From positions 1 to 14,218 of the forward strand of contig JACOVL010000043.1 of the NCBI GenBank assembly GCA_016177355.1: a stretch of DNA of 14,218 nucleotides, in the 5' to 3' direction. Within the stretch, counting starts at the first letter, position 1, and every line of letters begins with the position of its first letter. The notes beneath the pieces are model-generated. The model saw only the letters and a program-made list of their open reading frames with translations. It did no database searches and was not told the DNA's origin. This document shows, one piece after another, positions 6,634 to 13,812 of the stretch. A program made the position numbers and the translations under genes. This DNA is from Betaproteobacteria bacterium (GTDB taxonomy: Bacteria > Pseudomonadota > Gammaproteobacteria > Burkholderiales > SG8-41).

Positions 6634-7653
6634 CTACTGAATCTCTTTCACCGCCGCCTTGAGAATGGGCGAGAGGCTCGCGCTGGCCCGGGTGATCTCC
6701 TCGATCACCTTCTGCTGCCGCGCGCCTTCCATCGGCGCCACCGGCCGCTCGCCTTTTCTCGTTTCTTCCAGCAGGGCCGGGTCCTTCAGCGCGGCGGTCA
6801 CCGCGGCGCGGAAGGCGGCCACCGCCTGTGGGTCCATCCCGGGAGGGCCGATGTAGCTGCGGTGAGTCTCGAGGATGTTCGCCATCGCGCGGGCGGTCGC
6901 ACGCTTGGGCGCGGGCGCGATCTCGGTGACGACCGGTATGTACGGGAAATCCGGTGATTTCTGCGAGGTCACCATGAGTATCGGGTGCTTGTCGCCGGAC
7001 CGGATCGGCCCCAGCGATTCGCTCCAGCCGGTGATGTGGCCGTCGCCGTCGCCTTTGATGACGGCTAGTGCGGTATCGGCGTTGCCCTCGTATCCGGTCA
7101 CCGCCTTCACCTTGAAGCCGAAAGCATCGGCGAGCACCGCCATGGTGTAGAAATCCTCGTCCGTGCCCTGCGAGGGGTAGACGAAGGGGCGCTTCAGTTT
7201 CTGCACGTCCTGGATCGACTGGATCGCGGATTTGCCGCCGACGGCGAGTACCCGCGGCTCGCTGGTGGCGCGACCGAGGTAGGTGAGCTTGGTGGAATCG
7301 AACGTGGCGCCGGGGCTGCCCGCAAGCGGCGCCAGGATCAGTGTGGACACGTTGCCGAAGAAAATCTGGAGCCCGTCGGGCTTGGCGCGCCAGATGTAGT
7401 TGGCGGCCTTGAGGCCCCCGCCGCCCGGCATGTTGGTGATCCGCACCTCGCGCGCGCCGATATGCTTCTGGAGGTAGGGCTGGATCAGCCGCGCATAGCG
7501 CGTGTGCCCCCCTGACGGCCCGCCGGCCACGTTGATGTTGACAATCTTGTCCTTGTAATAGTTGGAGGCCTGGGCCTGTCCGCGCCCTGGGATGCCCATC
7601 ACCGCGGGCGCAAGCGCTCCCGCGAACACCATTTTTCTGCGCATCGCTTTCAT
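6634..7653 (-). CDS. tctC: Tripartite tricarboxylate transporter substrate-binding protein (Bug/TctC family)
   Basis: This 339-residue periplasmic solute-binding protein is of the Bug/TctC family. The first 29 residues form a signal peptide with two arginines (MRRK), a hydrophobic stretch and AQA before the likely cleavage site. The first-domain signature NMPGGGGLKAANYI (74-87), followed by KPDGLQIFFGN, is the typical TctC ligand-loop region. In this family the protein closes over carboxylate-containing ligands (citrate, tartrate, terephthalate, nicotinate and others), so the ligand cannot be read from the sequence. AGGAG lies 8 bases before ATG 7653. The gene directly follows tctB by 24 bp and precedes the AprA-like gene by 39 bp, so the three transporter genes and the flavoprotein are probably co-transcribed. 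Confidence 0.93.
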   Translation of the reverse strand: MKAMRRKMVFAGALAPAVMGIPGRGQAQASNYYKDKIVNINVAGGPSGGHTRYARLIQPYLQKHIGAREVRITNMPGGGGLKAANYIWRAKPDGLQIFFGNVSTLILAPLAGSPGATFDSTKLTYLGRATSEPRVLAVGGKSAIQSIQDVQKLKRPFVYPSQGTDEDFYTMAVLADAFGFKVKAVTGYEGNADTALAVIKGDGDGHITGWSESLGPIRSGDKHPILMVTSQKSPDFPYIPVVTEIAPAPKRATARAMANILETHRSYIGPPGMDPQAVAAFRAAVTAALKDPALLEETRKGERPVAPMEGARQQKVIEEITRASASLSPILKAAVKEIQ

Positions 7654-7677
7654 CGCTCATCTCCTGCGTATGCCGGT

Positions 7678-8205
7678 TTATCTGAAATGATCCACCAGCG
7701 GCGCCAGCAGCCCGTGGTAGGGCTGTACCTGCAGCGCCACCACGAACAGCAGGTAAACCGCCGCCGTCAGGACAGCAGTGTAAATCAAGCTCGCCCGCCA
7801 TGAATACAGCCGGGTCACCCGGAAATAGCCGCCGGTGAACAGGAAGACAGCCGGTACGATGCCCACCACGAAGATCAGGCCGAGCAGGGCCGCGACGATG
7901 CCGAAAGCGCCGGCTTCCTGCCGCCAGGTAACCCGCTTGGCCGGGGCTCCCGCCGCTTCGGCATCCCCCTCGGGCTTCCCCGCTGCGCCGGGCGCCTGGA
8001 CCGCGATCATGTCCATCTGCAGCTCGTCGGTCGAGCGCAAGTTCTGCCACAGGATCTGGATCACGGTCAGCACGATGCCGAAGATGGCGAGCGGCAGCGG
8101 GATCATGCGCGCGCGTGGGCCGAAGTCCTGGGCGAGCCAGATGACGCCCGCGAACAGCGCGAGCAGCGCCGCGGCGACGAGATTTTCCTGGGCACGCCGG
8201 CTCAT
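7678..8205 (-). CDS. tctB: Tripartite tricarboxylate transporter small membrane subunit TctB
   Basis: This 175-residue membrane protein has the usual four hydrophobic segments of TctB: LVAAALLALFAGVIWLAQDF near the N-terminus, IPLPLAIFGIVLTVIQIL, a central FGIVAALLGLIFVVGIVPAV, and LIYTAVLTAAVYLLFVVALQ near the end. A charged cytoplasmic loop of about 40 residues (DMIAVQAPGAAGKPEGDAEA onwards) separates the first and second pairs. The family is poorly conserved; the main support is its position and the overlap of its ATG with the tctA stop (ATGA, 4 bp), which indicates translational coupling. The start at 8205 is chosen for that overlap. The same frame stays open upstream only as a shadow of tctA. 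Confidence 0.9.
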   Translation of the reverse strand: MSRRAQENLVAAALLALFAGVIWLAQDFGPRARMIPLPLAIFGIVLTVIQILWQNLRSTDELQMDMIAVQAPGAAGKPEGDAEAAGAPAKRVTWRQEAGAFGIVAALLGLIFVVGIVPAVFLFTGGYFRVTRLYSWRASLIYTAVLTAAVYLLFVVALQVQPYHGLLAPLVDHFR

Positions 8206-9713
8206 GCCGCCCCCCCTTGCGGCCGCGCGGCCGCCCGTGCCCTCTCGCGGCGCCAGTTGCGGATGAACGGCAGCGCGGCGGTCACCACGACGAAGACGAG
8301 CATTGCGAGCGCGATCGGCCGGTCCAGGAGGAAATCCCTGCCGTAGAGCGTGAGCGAAATGTGGAGGTTCCGCTCGATCATGATGGCGAGCACCATGCCG
8401 ATGACGAAGTTCGCCCGCGAGTAATGGTACTTGTCCATGACGTAGCCCAGCACGCCGAACACGGCGGCGACCAGCACGTCCTCGATGCGGCTGCGGGTGG
8501 CGTAGGCGCCAACGAAGCACACCGACAGCACGATCGGCACCATCAGGTTCGCCTGCAGCGACGGCAGGCGCGCGAGCCACGGCGTGATGCCGAGGCCGAT
8601 CAGGGTGACCAGGACGTTCGCGATCACGATGATCCACACCATGCTGAAGACCAGGTCCAGGTTCTTGGTCAGCATGTCGGGGCCTGGCACGACGCCGAGA
8701 CCGATGAACGCTACGAGCAGGATCGCCATGCTCTCGCCGCCGGGTATGCCGAAGGCGAGCGTCGGCATCAGGCCGCCGCCTTCGTTGGCGCCCATCGTTG
8801 CGTCCGGGGCGATGACGCCTTCCACCGCGCCCTTCCCGAAGCGCTCGGGTGTCTTCGAGGTCTGAGCCGCCTGCGCGTAAGCTGCGAGCCCGGCTACGCT
8901 CGCCCCAACGCCTGGCAGAACGCCGATCCATAGTCCGAGGAAACTCGAGCGCACCACCAGCCACCAATGGGAAAACGCGTCCTTGACGCCCTGCCACACC
9001 GTGCTGGTCTCCTGCACCAGCGTCCGGTCCACTATCGGCGTGCCCTTGATCGCGAGCTTCATCATTTCCGATACGGCGAAGAGCCCGATCATCGCCACCG
9101 GGAACGAGATGCCGTCCATCAGGAACTCCGATCCGAAGGTAAAGCGCGGGGTGGCGGTCACGACGTCCATGCCGATGAAAGCGACGAGCACGCCCAGCAC
9201 GCTCGCGATAAGGCCTTTCATCAACGAGCCCTGGCTGAAAGTCGCAATGACCGTGAGGCCCCACAGCGCCATCATCAGGTACTCGCTGGGTCCCAGCGCA
9301 AGGATGATCGGGCGGATCAGCGGGATGCAAAGCGCGAGGAACACCGCGCCGATGAGGCCGCCCATCAGCGCGCCGGTGGCCGAAGCCGACAGGGCGCGCT
9401 GCGCCTGCCCCTGCTTGGTCATCGGGTAGCCGTCGAAGCACAGCGCCAGGCCCTTGGCCGAGCCGGGCACGCTGAACAGGATGCTGGTGACCGAGTCGCC
9501 CCAGATGGTGGCGATGTGCGCGCCGAGCAGGAGCGCGAGCGTCGCGGCGATCTCGAAGCCGTAGGTGAAGGGCAGCAGCAGCGCCATGGCGACGACCCCG
9601 CCCAGGCCCGGCAGGATGCCGATCACCAGGCCGTACACCACCCCGACGAACATGAACAGGATGGCCTGGGGCGTCAATAATGCCGCAAGCCCGCTGGTTA
9701 TCGCTTCCAGCAT
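8202..9713 (-). CDS. tctA: Tripartite tricarboxylate transporter large membrane subunit TctA
   Basis: This 503-residue, highly hydrophobic permease has the full TctA length. The duplicated architecture of the family is visible: GILPGLGG at 32-39 and GVLPGVG at 264-270 are equivalent loops in the two halves, as are SVPGSAKG at 81-88 and FGIPGGES at 321-328. TctA is the ion-coupled pore that moves the substrate delivered by TctC across the inner membrane together with TctB. It is the first gene of the transporter-flavoprotein cluster, 57 bp after the soluble TPM-domain gene on the same strand. The ATG at 9713 lacks a clear Shine-Dalgarno, and no sound promoter or terminator is visible in that 57-bp gap. 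Whether the cluster has its own promoter or is read through from lemA is therefore open. Confidence 0.95.
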   Translation of the reverse strand: MLEAITSGLAALLTPQAILFMFVGVVYGLVIGILPGLGGVVAMALLLPFTYGFEIAATLALLLGAHIATIWGDSVTSILFSVPGSAKGLALCFDGYPMTKQGQAQRALSASATGALMGGLIGAVFLALCIPLIRPIILALGPSEYLMMALWGLTVIATFSQGSLMKGLIASVLGVLVAFIGMDVVTATPRFTFGSEFLMDGISFPVAMIGLFAVSEMMKLAIKGTPIVDRTLVQETSTVWQGVKDAFSHWWLVVRSSFLGLWIGVLPGVGASVAGLAAYAQAAQTSKTPERFGKGAVEGVIAPDATMGANEGGGLMPTLAFGIPGGESMAILLVAFIGLGVVPGPDMLTKNLDLVFSMVWIIVIANVLVTLIGLGITPWLARLPSLQANLMVPIVLSVCFVGAYATRSRIEDVLVAAVFGVLGYVMDKYHYSRANFVIGMVLAIMIERNLHISLTLYGRDFLLDRPIALAMLVFVVVTAALPFIRNWRRERARAAARPQGGAA

Positions 9714-9770
9714 ACGCGAGCATAGCAGAACACGTTGAAACCCGGCTCGGCTCGCGCCCGGCGCGCGCGC

Positions 9771-10268
9771 CTACAGAACAACTGGCCGGTCGGGCAGCTC
9801 GTCGGGGTTGTCGCCGCGGGCGGGGAAATGCCGGGCGAGCAGCGTGGTGATCTCCTGGATGCCGTCGAGCGCCCCCTGCTCGAAGCGCCCGGCCCGGAAC
9901 GCCTCTTCCATGCGGCGGCAGACCGCGTCCCAGGCCGCCTGCTGCACCTTCGCGCCGATGCCGCGATCGGCGACGATCTCGATATCGCGGTCCACGAGCT
10001 GCAGGTAGATCAGCACCCCGCTGTTGTGCTCCGTGTCCCAGACGTTCAATTGCCCGAAGACCTGGCGCGCGCGCTGGCGCGGGGTGATGCCCTTCAAGAG
10101 CGGCAGGAAATCGAGCCCGGCCTCAACCGCGAAGCGCAATTCGCCGTCGTGCGACTTCTCGGAGGCCCTGATCGCCTCCTCGATCCGCTTCAAAGCCGCG
10201 CGCGGAAGGGTCCGGCGCACGCTCCAGTCCGGGGTGAGCAAATGCTTGAGTATGCGTTTCGCGCTCAT
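9771..10268 (-). CDS. TPM-domain protein, apparently soluble
   Basis: This 165-residue protein consists of one TPM (TLP18.3/Psb32/MOLO-1) domain. ALKRIEEAIRASEKSHDGELRFAVE, split around residues 25-50, is the opening helix and strand; NSGVLIYLQLVDRDIEIVADRGIG (about 81-104) is the core strand pair; EEAFRAGRFEQGALDGIQ (about 120-137) is the conserved final helix. There is no signal peptide or membrane segment, unlike the preceding gene. The ATG follows the stop codon of the upstream TPM gene with no spacer, so translation is almost certainly coupled. LemA, a YgcG-like TPM protein and a second short TPM protein form a recurrent proteobacterial trio of unknown function. Confidence 0.9.
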   Translation of the reverse strand: MSAKRILKHLLTPDWSVRRTLPRAALKRIEEAIRASEKSHDGELRFAVEAGLDFLPLLKGITPRQRARQVFGQLNVWDTEHNSGVLIYLQLVDRDIEIVADRGIGAKVQQAAWDAVCRRMEEAFRAGRFEQGALDGIQEITTLLARHFPARGDNPDELPDRPVVL

Positions 10269-11156
10269 CTACCAGCTCCCCGATGCGCCGCCGCCGCCGG
10301 AACTCCCGCCCCCGCCGCTGAAGCCACCGCCACCACTGCTGCCACTGGAAGACCAGCTCCCGCCGCCGGAAGACCAGCCACTGCCACCTGACGACCAGCC
10401 GCTGCCCTTGCGCCCGGTCGCCCCGACAAACAGTGCGATCACGAACGCGATCAGGGCAATGATCAGCGCGAAACCCAAGCCCGCGAGCACATAGCCGATG
10501 ACCCCGGCCGCGATACCGGCCACTCCGGCACCCAGCGCCCGTCCCAACACCACATGGAGAAATGGCGCCGCCATCATTAGAAAGAAAAATCCGAGGAACA
10601 GCCCGTAAAGCACTTCGGCATTCCAGTCGAAGCCGGGCCTCCCGGAGCTTTTCGGCCGCGGCATCGGCTCGCCGTCCACCAGCCTCGTGATGCGATCCAC
10701 ACCGGCATTGATCCCGCCGGCGAAATTCCCTTGCTTGAACAGCGGCACGATCTCCTCGTCGATGACGCGCTTGGCGATCGCGTCGGGTATCGCCCCTTCG
10801 AGCCCGTAGCCGACCTCGATGCGCAGCTTGCGGTCGTTCTTGGCGATGACGAGCAGCACGCCGTCGTCCACCCCCTTGCGGCCGAGTTTCCACGCATCGA
10901 AGACGCGGGTCGCGTACTGCTCGACCGCCTCGGGCTGGACCGTCGGCACCATCAGCACCGCGACCTGGCTGCCCTTGCGCGCTTCCAGCGCCGCGAGCTT
11001 CCGCTCGAGCGCGGCAGCCTGGCTCGAGGACAGCGTGGAAGTGAGATCGGTGACGCGCGCTTTGAGCGGCGGAACCGCGACCTCGGCCCCGGCGGGATGG
11101 GCCGCGAACAGCAACGCTGCTGCGAGCAACGCGCGCGGCAACGCCGGAAATGCCAT
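10269..11156 (-). CDS. YgcG-like TPM-domain protein, exported and membrane-anchored
   Basis: This 295-residue protein has four parts: a signal peptide (1-24, ending AGA before EVAVPP); a TPM domain (about 30-165, with GVLLVIAKNDRKLRIEVGYG and the helix FKQGNFAGGINAGVDRI); a hydrophobic region with probably two membrane spans (about 180-245); and a Gly/Ser/Trp-rich tail (251-295) of GSGWSSGG-like repeats ending in GASGSW. Such tails are common in this family. The TPM domain should face the periplasm. It starts 3 bp after the lemA stop and is followed without spacer by a second TPM gene. The tail is encoded by imperfect DNA repeats around 10290-10400. The molecular role of bacterial TPM proteins is not established beyond envelope association. 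Confidence 0.92.
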   Translation of the reverse strand: MAFPALPRALLAAALLFAAHPAGAEVAVPPLKARVTDLTSTLSSSQAAALERKLAALEARKGSQVAVLMVPTVQPEAVEQYATRVFDAWKLGRKGVDDGVLLVIAKNDRKLRIEVGYGLEGAIPDAIAKRVIDEEIVPLFKQGNFAGGINAGVDRITRLVDGEPMPRPKSSGRPGFDWNAEVLYGLFLGFFFLMMAAPFLHVVLGRALGAGVAGIAAGVIGYVLAGLGFALIIALIAFVIALFVGATGRKGSGWSSGGSGWSSGGGSWSSSGSSGGGGFSGGGGSSGGGGASGSW

Positions 11157-11159
11157 GGT

Positions 11160-11786
11160 CTACTTGCCGGCGGGCGCCGGTTGCGGCGCGGCGGGCTTGC
11201 CGAAGTCCACCTTGGGCGGTTGCGCGATGGCCTTTTCGTTCTCGACCGCGAACTGCGGCTTCTCCTTGAAGCTGAACAGCATCGCGGTCAAGTTGGTGGG
11301 AAACTGCACGACGACGGTGTTGTACTCCTGCACCGCCTTGATGTAGCGGTTGCGGGCGACCGCGATGCGGTTCTCGGTGCCTTCGAGCTGGGCCTGCAGG
11401 TCGCGGAAGTTGCGGTCGGACTTGAGCTCGGGATAGCGCTCCACGACCACCAGCAGGCGCGACAGCGCGGAAGTGAGCTCGCCCTGTGCCGCCTGGAACC
11501 GGGCGAATGCCTGCGGATCGTTGACGAGTTCCGGCGTGGCTTGGATCGCACCCACCCTGGCGCGCGCGTTGGTGACGCCGAGCAGCACCGCCTGCTCCTG
11601 GCCGGCGAAGCCCTTCACGGTCTCGACGAGGTTGGGGATGAGATCGGCGCGCCGCTGGTACTGGTTCACGACCTCGGCCCACGCCGCCTTGATCTGCTGG
11701 TCCCCCGCCTGCATCGTGTTGTAGCCGCAACCGGACAGGAGCAAGGTCGTCGCAGCCGCGGCAATCGCCAGAAGTCGCTTGAACAT
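11160..11786 (-). CDS. lemA: LemA family lipoprotein
   Basis: This 208-residue protein begins with a lipoprotein signal (ATTLLLSGC, lipidated Cys20), followed by the LemA domain: QIKAAWAEVVNQYQRRADLI (31-50), PNLVETVKGFAGQE, a long helical bundle, and NRYIKAVQEYNTVVVQFPTN (146-165), which is the family's most recognisable segment. The C-terminus is Pro/Ala-rich (PAAPQPAPAGK). The start at 11786 is set by AGGGAGA 5 bases before the ATG and by the lipobox; a longer open frame upstream is a shadow of udg. It is co-oriented with and tightly spaced to the two TPM genes. LemA proteins are envelope proteins of undefined biochemical function. Confidence 0.95.
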   Translation of the reverse strand: MFKRLLAIAAAATTLLLSGCGYNTMQAGDQQIKAAWAEVVNQYQRRADLIPNLVETVKGFAGQEQAVLLGVTNARARVGAIQATPELVNDPQAFARFQAAQGELTSALSRLLVVVERYPELKSDRNFRDLQAQLEGTENRIAVARNRYIKAVQEYNTVVVQFPTNLTAMLFSFKEKPQFAVENEKAIAQPPKVDFGKPAAPQPAPAGK

Positions 11787-11812
11787 GGCTATCTCCCTGT
11801 CAGTCCTTGCCC

Positions 11813-12577
11813 TTATATTGAGCCATTCTTTCCGCTTTGCAAGTCTCCCATCGCCTTGACCGCAAAGCACAAATCCGCCCAGGCCTTGGCCTTGTCCGGC
11901 AGGCTGCGCAGCAGGTACGCCGGGTGATAGGTGACGATCAGCGGGATGCCGCGATATTGATGCAATCTGCCGCGCAGGCTCGCGATGCTGGCATCGGTCG
12001 CGAGCAGGTTGGAAACGGCGACCTTGCCCAGCGCGACGATGAGCCGGGGCTGGATCAGCTCGATCTGCCGGTGCAGGTAGGGCTCGCAGGCGAGCGCCTC
12101 GCCCGGCGCCGGGTTGCGGTTGCCGGGAGGTCTGCATTTTATGACATTGGCTATGTAAACGTTCTTCCCGCGCTTGAGGTTGATCGCGGCGAGCATGCTG
12201 TCGAGTAGCTTGCCGGCCTGCCCCACGAACGGCTCGCCCTGCGCGTCCTCGTCGGCGCCCGGGCCCTCGCCCACGAACAGCCAGTCCGCGTTCTCGTCGC
12301 CGACGCCGAATACCGTCTTGTTGCGCTTCGCATGCAGCGGGCAGTCGACGCAGGACGCGACCGCCTCCTTCAGCCCGGGCCACTCCATGCGCATGATCGT
12401 GGCGCGGCGGTCGCCTGCGTCGGTGACTGGTGTTGCGTGACTGGTACCGCGTGACTGGTGCGGCGTGACGGGTGAATCGACAGCCGCTGCCGGCTCGCCA
12501 TTCGGTTCCTGCCGCCGCAACCGCCAGACGGGCGTCAGCCCCATTTCTTCGAGCATGAGATCCCGGCGGGTTTTCAC
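11813..12577 (-). CDS. udg: Family 4 uracil-DNA glycosylase with 4Fe-4S cluster
   Basis: This 254-residue enzyme excises uracil from DNA to start base-excision repair. Family 4 motifs are present: GEGPGADEDAQGEPFVGQAG (103-122, active-site and water-activating region), IANVIKCRPPGNRNP (142-156) and TYHPAYLLR (216-224, catalytic His218). Four cysteines suitable for the 4Fe-4S cluster are C76, C79, C148 and C164. The N-terminal peptide LEEMGLTPVWRLRR matches betaproteobacterial homologues and supports the GTG start at 12577 over the ATG at 12556. Between this peptide and the catalytic domain lies a low-complexity linker, residues about 34-53, that is encoded by a 14-bp DNA repeat array. The gene follows rimI across a 59-bp gap made of the same repeat type in opposite orientation. 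Confidence 0.93.
   Translation of the reverse strand: MKTRRDLMLEEMGLTPVWRLRRQEPNGEPAAAVDSPVTPHQSRGTSHATPVTDAGDRRATIMRMEWPGLKEAVASCVDCPLHAKRNKTVFGVGDENADWLFVGEGPGADEDAQGEPFVGQAGKLLDSMLAAINLKRGKNVYIANVIKCRPPGNRNPAPGEALACEPYLHRQIELIQPRLIVALGKVAVSNLLATDASIASLRGRLHQYRGIPLIVTYHPAYLLRSLPDKAKAWADLCFAVKAMGDLQSGKNGSI
12423..12478. repeat. 14-bp tandem repeat, four units, inside the udg coding sequence
   Basis: Four units with consensus GTGACTGGTNNNGC on the plus strand: GTGACTGGTGTTGC, GTGACTGGTACCGC, GTGACTGGTGCGGC, GTGACGGGTGAATC. The three bases after GGT vary freely. Because 14 is not a multiple of 3, each unit is read in a different frame, giving the linker SPVTPHQSRGTSHATPVT. The array is inverted relative to the one at 12580-12640, about 100 bp away. 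Confidence 0.85.
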
Positions 12578-12579
12578 TG

Positions 12580-12640
12580 GTCACGCACCATCAGTCACGC
12601 TTTATCAGTCACGCTATATCAGTCACGTCGTATCAGTCAC
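12580..12640. repeat. 14-bp tandem repeat filling the rimI-udg gap
   Basis: On the plus strand, GTCACGCACCATCA, GTCACGCTTTATCA, GTCACGCTATATCA and GTCACGTCGTATCA are followed by a partial GTCAC. Read on the minus strand the consensus is GTGACTGATNNNGC, the same unit as in the array inside udg (one base different) with the same variable trinucleotide. The rimI stop codon (TGA, 12637-12639) lies in the last partial unit, and the udg GTG start lies at the other end. Confidence 0.85.
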
Positions 12641-13101
12641 TGGAGCGTCAGCTCCAGCACGACGGCGTCTTCGCGGCTCTCGCCCGCCGGGTAATAGTCG
12701 CGGCGCACCGCGATCTCGGAGAAGCCGGCGGCGGCATAAAGCGCGCGCGCGGCGGCGTTCGACGGCCGCACCTCGAGAAAAATCCTGCGGGCGGCATCAT
12801 CGCGCGCGAGCTTGAGCACGAAGCCGAGCAGCTCACGCCCCAGGCCGCGCCGCTGCCACGGCGCGGACACGCTGAGATTGAGCAGGTGCGCCTCGCCGGC
12901 GGCGATCATCACCACGCTGTAGCCGGCGATTTCGCCGCCGCACTCCACGATCCAGCAGTGATAGCCGGCCGCGAGCGAATCGCTGAAGTTTCCCGGCGTC
13001 CATGGGTGGGGGTAGACCGCCCGCTCGATCGCGATCACCGGACCGAGGTCGTTCGCGGTCATGCGCCGGTAGCGCGGCAGCGTGTCCAGTCGGGCGCTCA
13101 T
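12637..13101 (-). CDS. rimI: Ribosomal protein S18-alanine N-acetyltransferase RimI
   Basis: This 154-residue GNAT acetyltransferase modifies the N-terminal alanine of ribosomal protein S18. The acetyl-CoA loop is QRRGLG (83-88). The RimI signature FLEVRPSNAAARALY contains E110 and Y122, spaced exactly as the catalytic Glu103 and Tyr115 of the E. coli enzyme. The C-terminal RRDYYPAGESREDA is also typical of RimI. Its ATG overlaps the tsaB stop by 4 bp (ATGA), so the two are translationally coupled, as in many proteobacteria. The gene ends LTLQ with its TGA inside a 14-bp repeat array. Confidence 0.96.
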   Translation of the reverse strand: MSARLDTLPRYRRMTANDLGPVIAIERAVYPHPWTPGNFSDSLAAGYHCWIVECGGEIAGYSVVMIAAGEAHLLNLSVSAPWQRRGLGRELLGFVLKLARDDAARRIFLEVRPSNAAARALYAAAGFSEIAVRRDYYPAGESREDAVVLELTLQ

Positions 13102-13769
13102 CGTTCGTTGCTCTTCAACGCCACCTTGTCGCGGAGGTAGACCGGCGCCGCCTGCCCGGCGGGAACCGCTCTGCCCTGCTCGAATTCATGAACTGCAAGC
13201 TGCACGATGTCCCTCGCGTGCGGAAACAACCGGGGCATGACGGCGGAGAGCTGGCCGCCGTAGCGCTGCCTGAGCGCCGCCTCGTGCGCGGCGAATCCGC
13301 TGCCGCAACCGGTCCATGCCCCCGCCGGCAGCAGAGGCGCCTCCGCCGGCGCGCACAAGATGGGCTCTCGCACGGCGCTCCACCGGCCCGCCGTGCCATC
13401 GTACGCGGCAAGATAGATCCCGCCCATGCGCGCATCCAGACAGCACACCGCGCGATCGACCCGCGCCGCATGTGCGAGCCCGAGCAGCGTGCTCACGCCC
13501 ACCACCGGCAGCCCCGCGCCGAAGGCGAGCCCCTGGGTTACGCCGCAGGCAATGCGCAGGCCCGTGAACGACCCCGGCCCCTGTCCGAAGGCGATGCCGT
13601 CGAGGTCCACGACCCTCAAGCCGTGACGGCCCAGCAGCCCGTCCACCATCGGCAGCAGCAACTCGGAGTGCCGCTGCCCGGCCAGCGCATCGCGCGCGTC
13701 CACCTCACCGTCGCGCCACAGCGCCGCCGAGCAGTATTCGGTGGAAGTATCGAGAGCGAGAATCTTCAC
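13098..13769 (-). CDS. tsaB: tRNA threonylcarbamoyladenosine synthesis protein TsaB
   Basis: This 223-residue ASKHA-fold protein is slightly shorter than E. coli TsaB (231). Motifs are ILALDTSTEYCSAAL (3-17) and GQGPGSFTGLRIA (62-74), followed by GVTQGLAFGAGLPVVGVSTL. TsaB partners TsaD and TsaE to place the t6A modification at position 37 of ANN-decoding tRNAs; it lacks catalysis itself and serves as a scaffold for TsaD. The start is GTG at 13769, with only a weak ribosome site (ATTGGC). It heads the minus-strand run, 43 bp from the divergent dehydrogenase gene, and its stop overlaps rimI. Confidence 0.95.
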   Translation of the reverse strand: MKILALDTSTEYCSAALWRDGEVDARDALAGQRHSELLLPMVDGLLGRHGLRVVDLDGIAFGQGPGSFTGLRIACGVTQGLAFGAGLPVVGVSTLLGLAHAARVDRAVCCLDARMGGIYLAAYDGTAGRWSAVREPILCAPAEAPLLPAGAWTGCGSGFAAHEAALRQRYGGQLSAVMPRLFPHARDIVQLAVHEFEQGRAVPAGQAAPVYLRDKVALKSNER

Positions 13770-13797
13770 GCGCCAATTCTAGACCATCGCGCCAGCG

Positions 13798-13803
13798 TAT
13801 AAT
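13798..13803 (+). promoter_or_regulatory. -10 element TATAAT directly upstream of the dehydrogenase gene
   Basis: A perfect TATAAT stands 9 bases before the ATG at 13813. Initiation 6-8 bases downstream would leave only a few bases of leader, and no Shine-Dalgarno is present, which fits a leaderless message. The -35 region is poor (AATTCT at 17-bp spacing), so the promoter call is moderate. The 43-bp divergent gap must also serve tsaB; no comparable minus-strand promoter is clear. Confidence 0.45.
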
Positions 13804-13812
13804 GCGCCCGCC

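Noticed and set aside
5020..6957. 645-codon plus-strand open frame
   Set aside because: Antisense shadow of the flavoprotein and tctC genes; same composition artefact and no recognisable domain.
9714..9770. Terminator and promoter between the TPM and tctA genes
   Set aside because: GC-rich with partial self-complementarity but no clean stem plus T-run, and no convincing -35/-10 pair.
11160..12584. 474-codon fusion of an N-terminal region to LemA
   Set aside because: The upstream part is an off-frame reading of udg; the lipobox and a good ribosome site place the real start at 11786.
12423..12640. CRISPR array
   Set aside because: Units are 14 bp with only 3 variable bases, one array is coding, and no cas genes are present.
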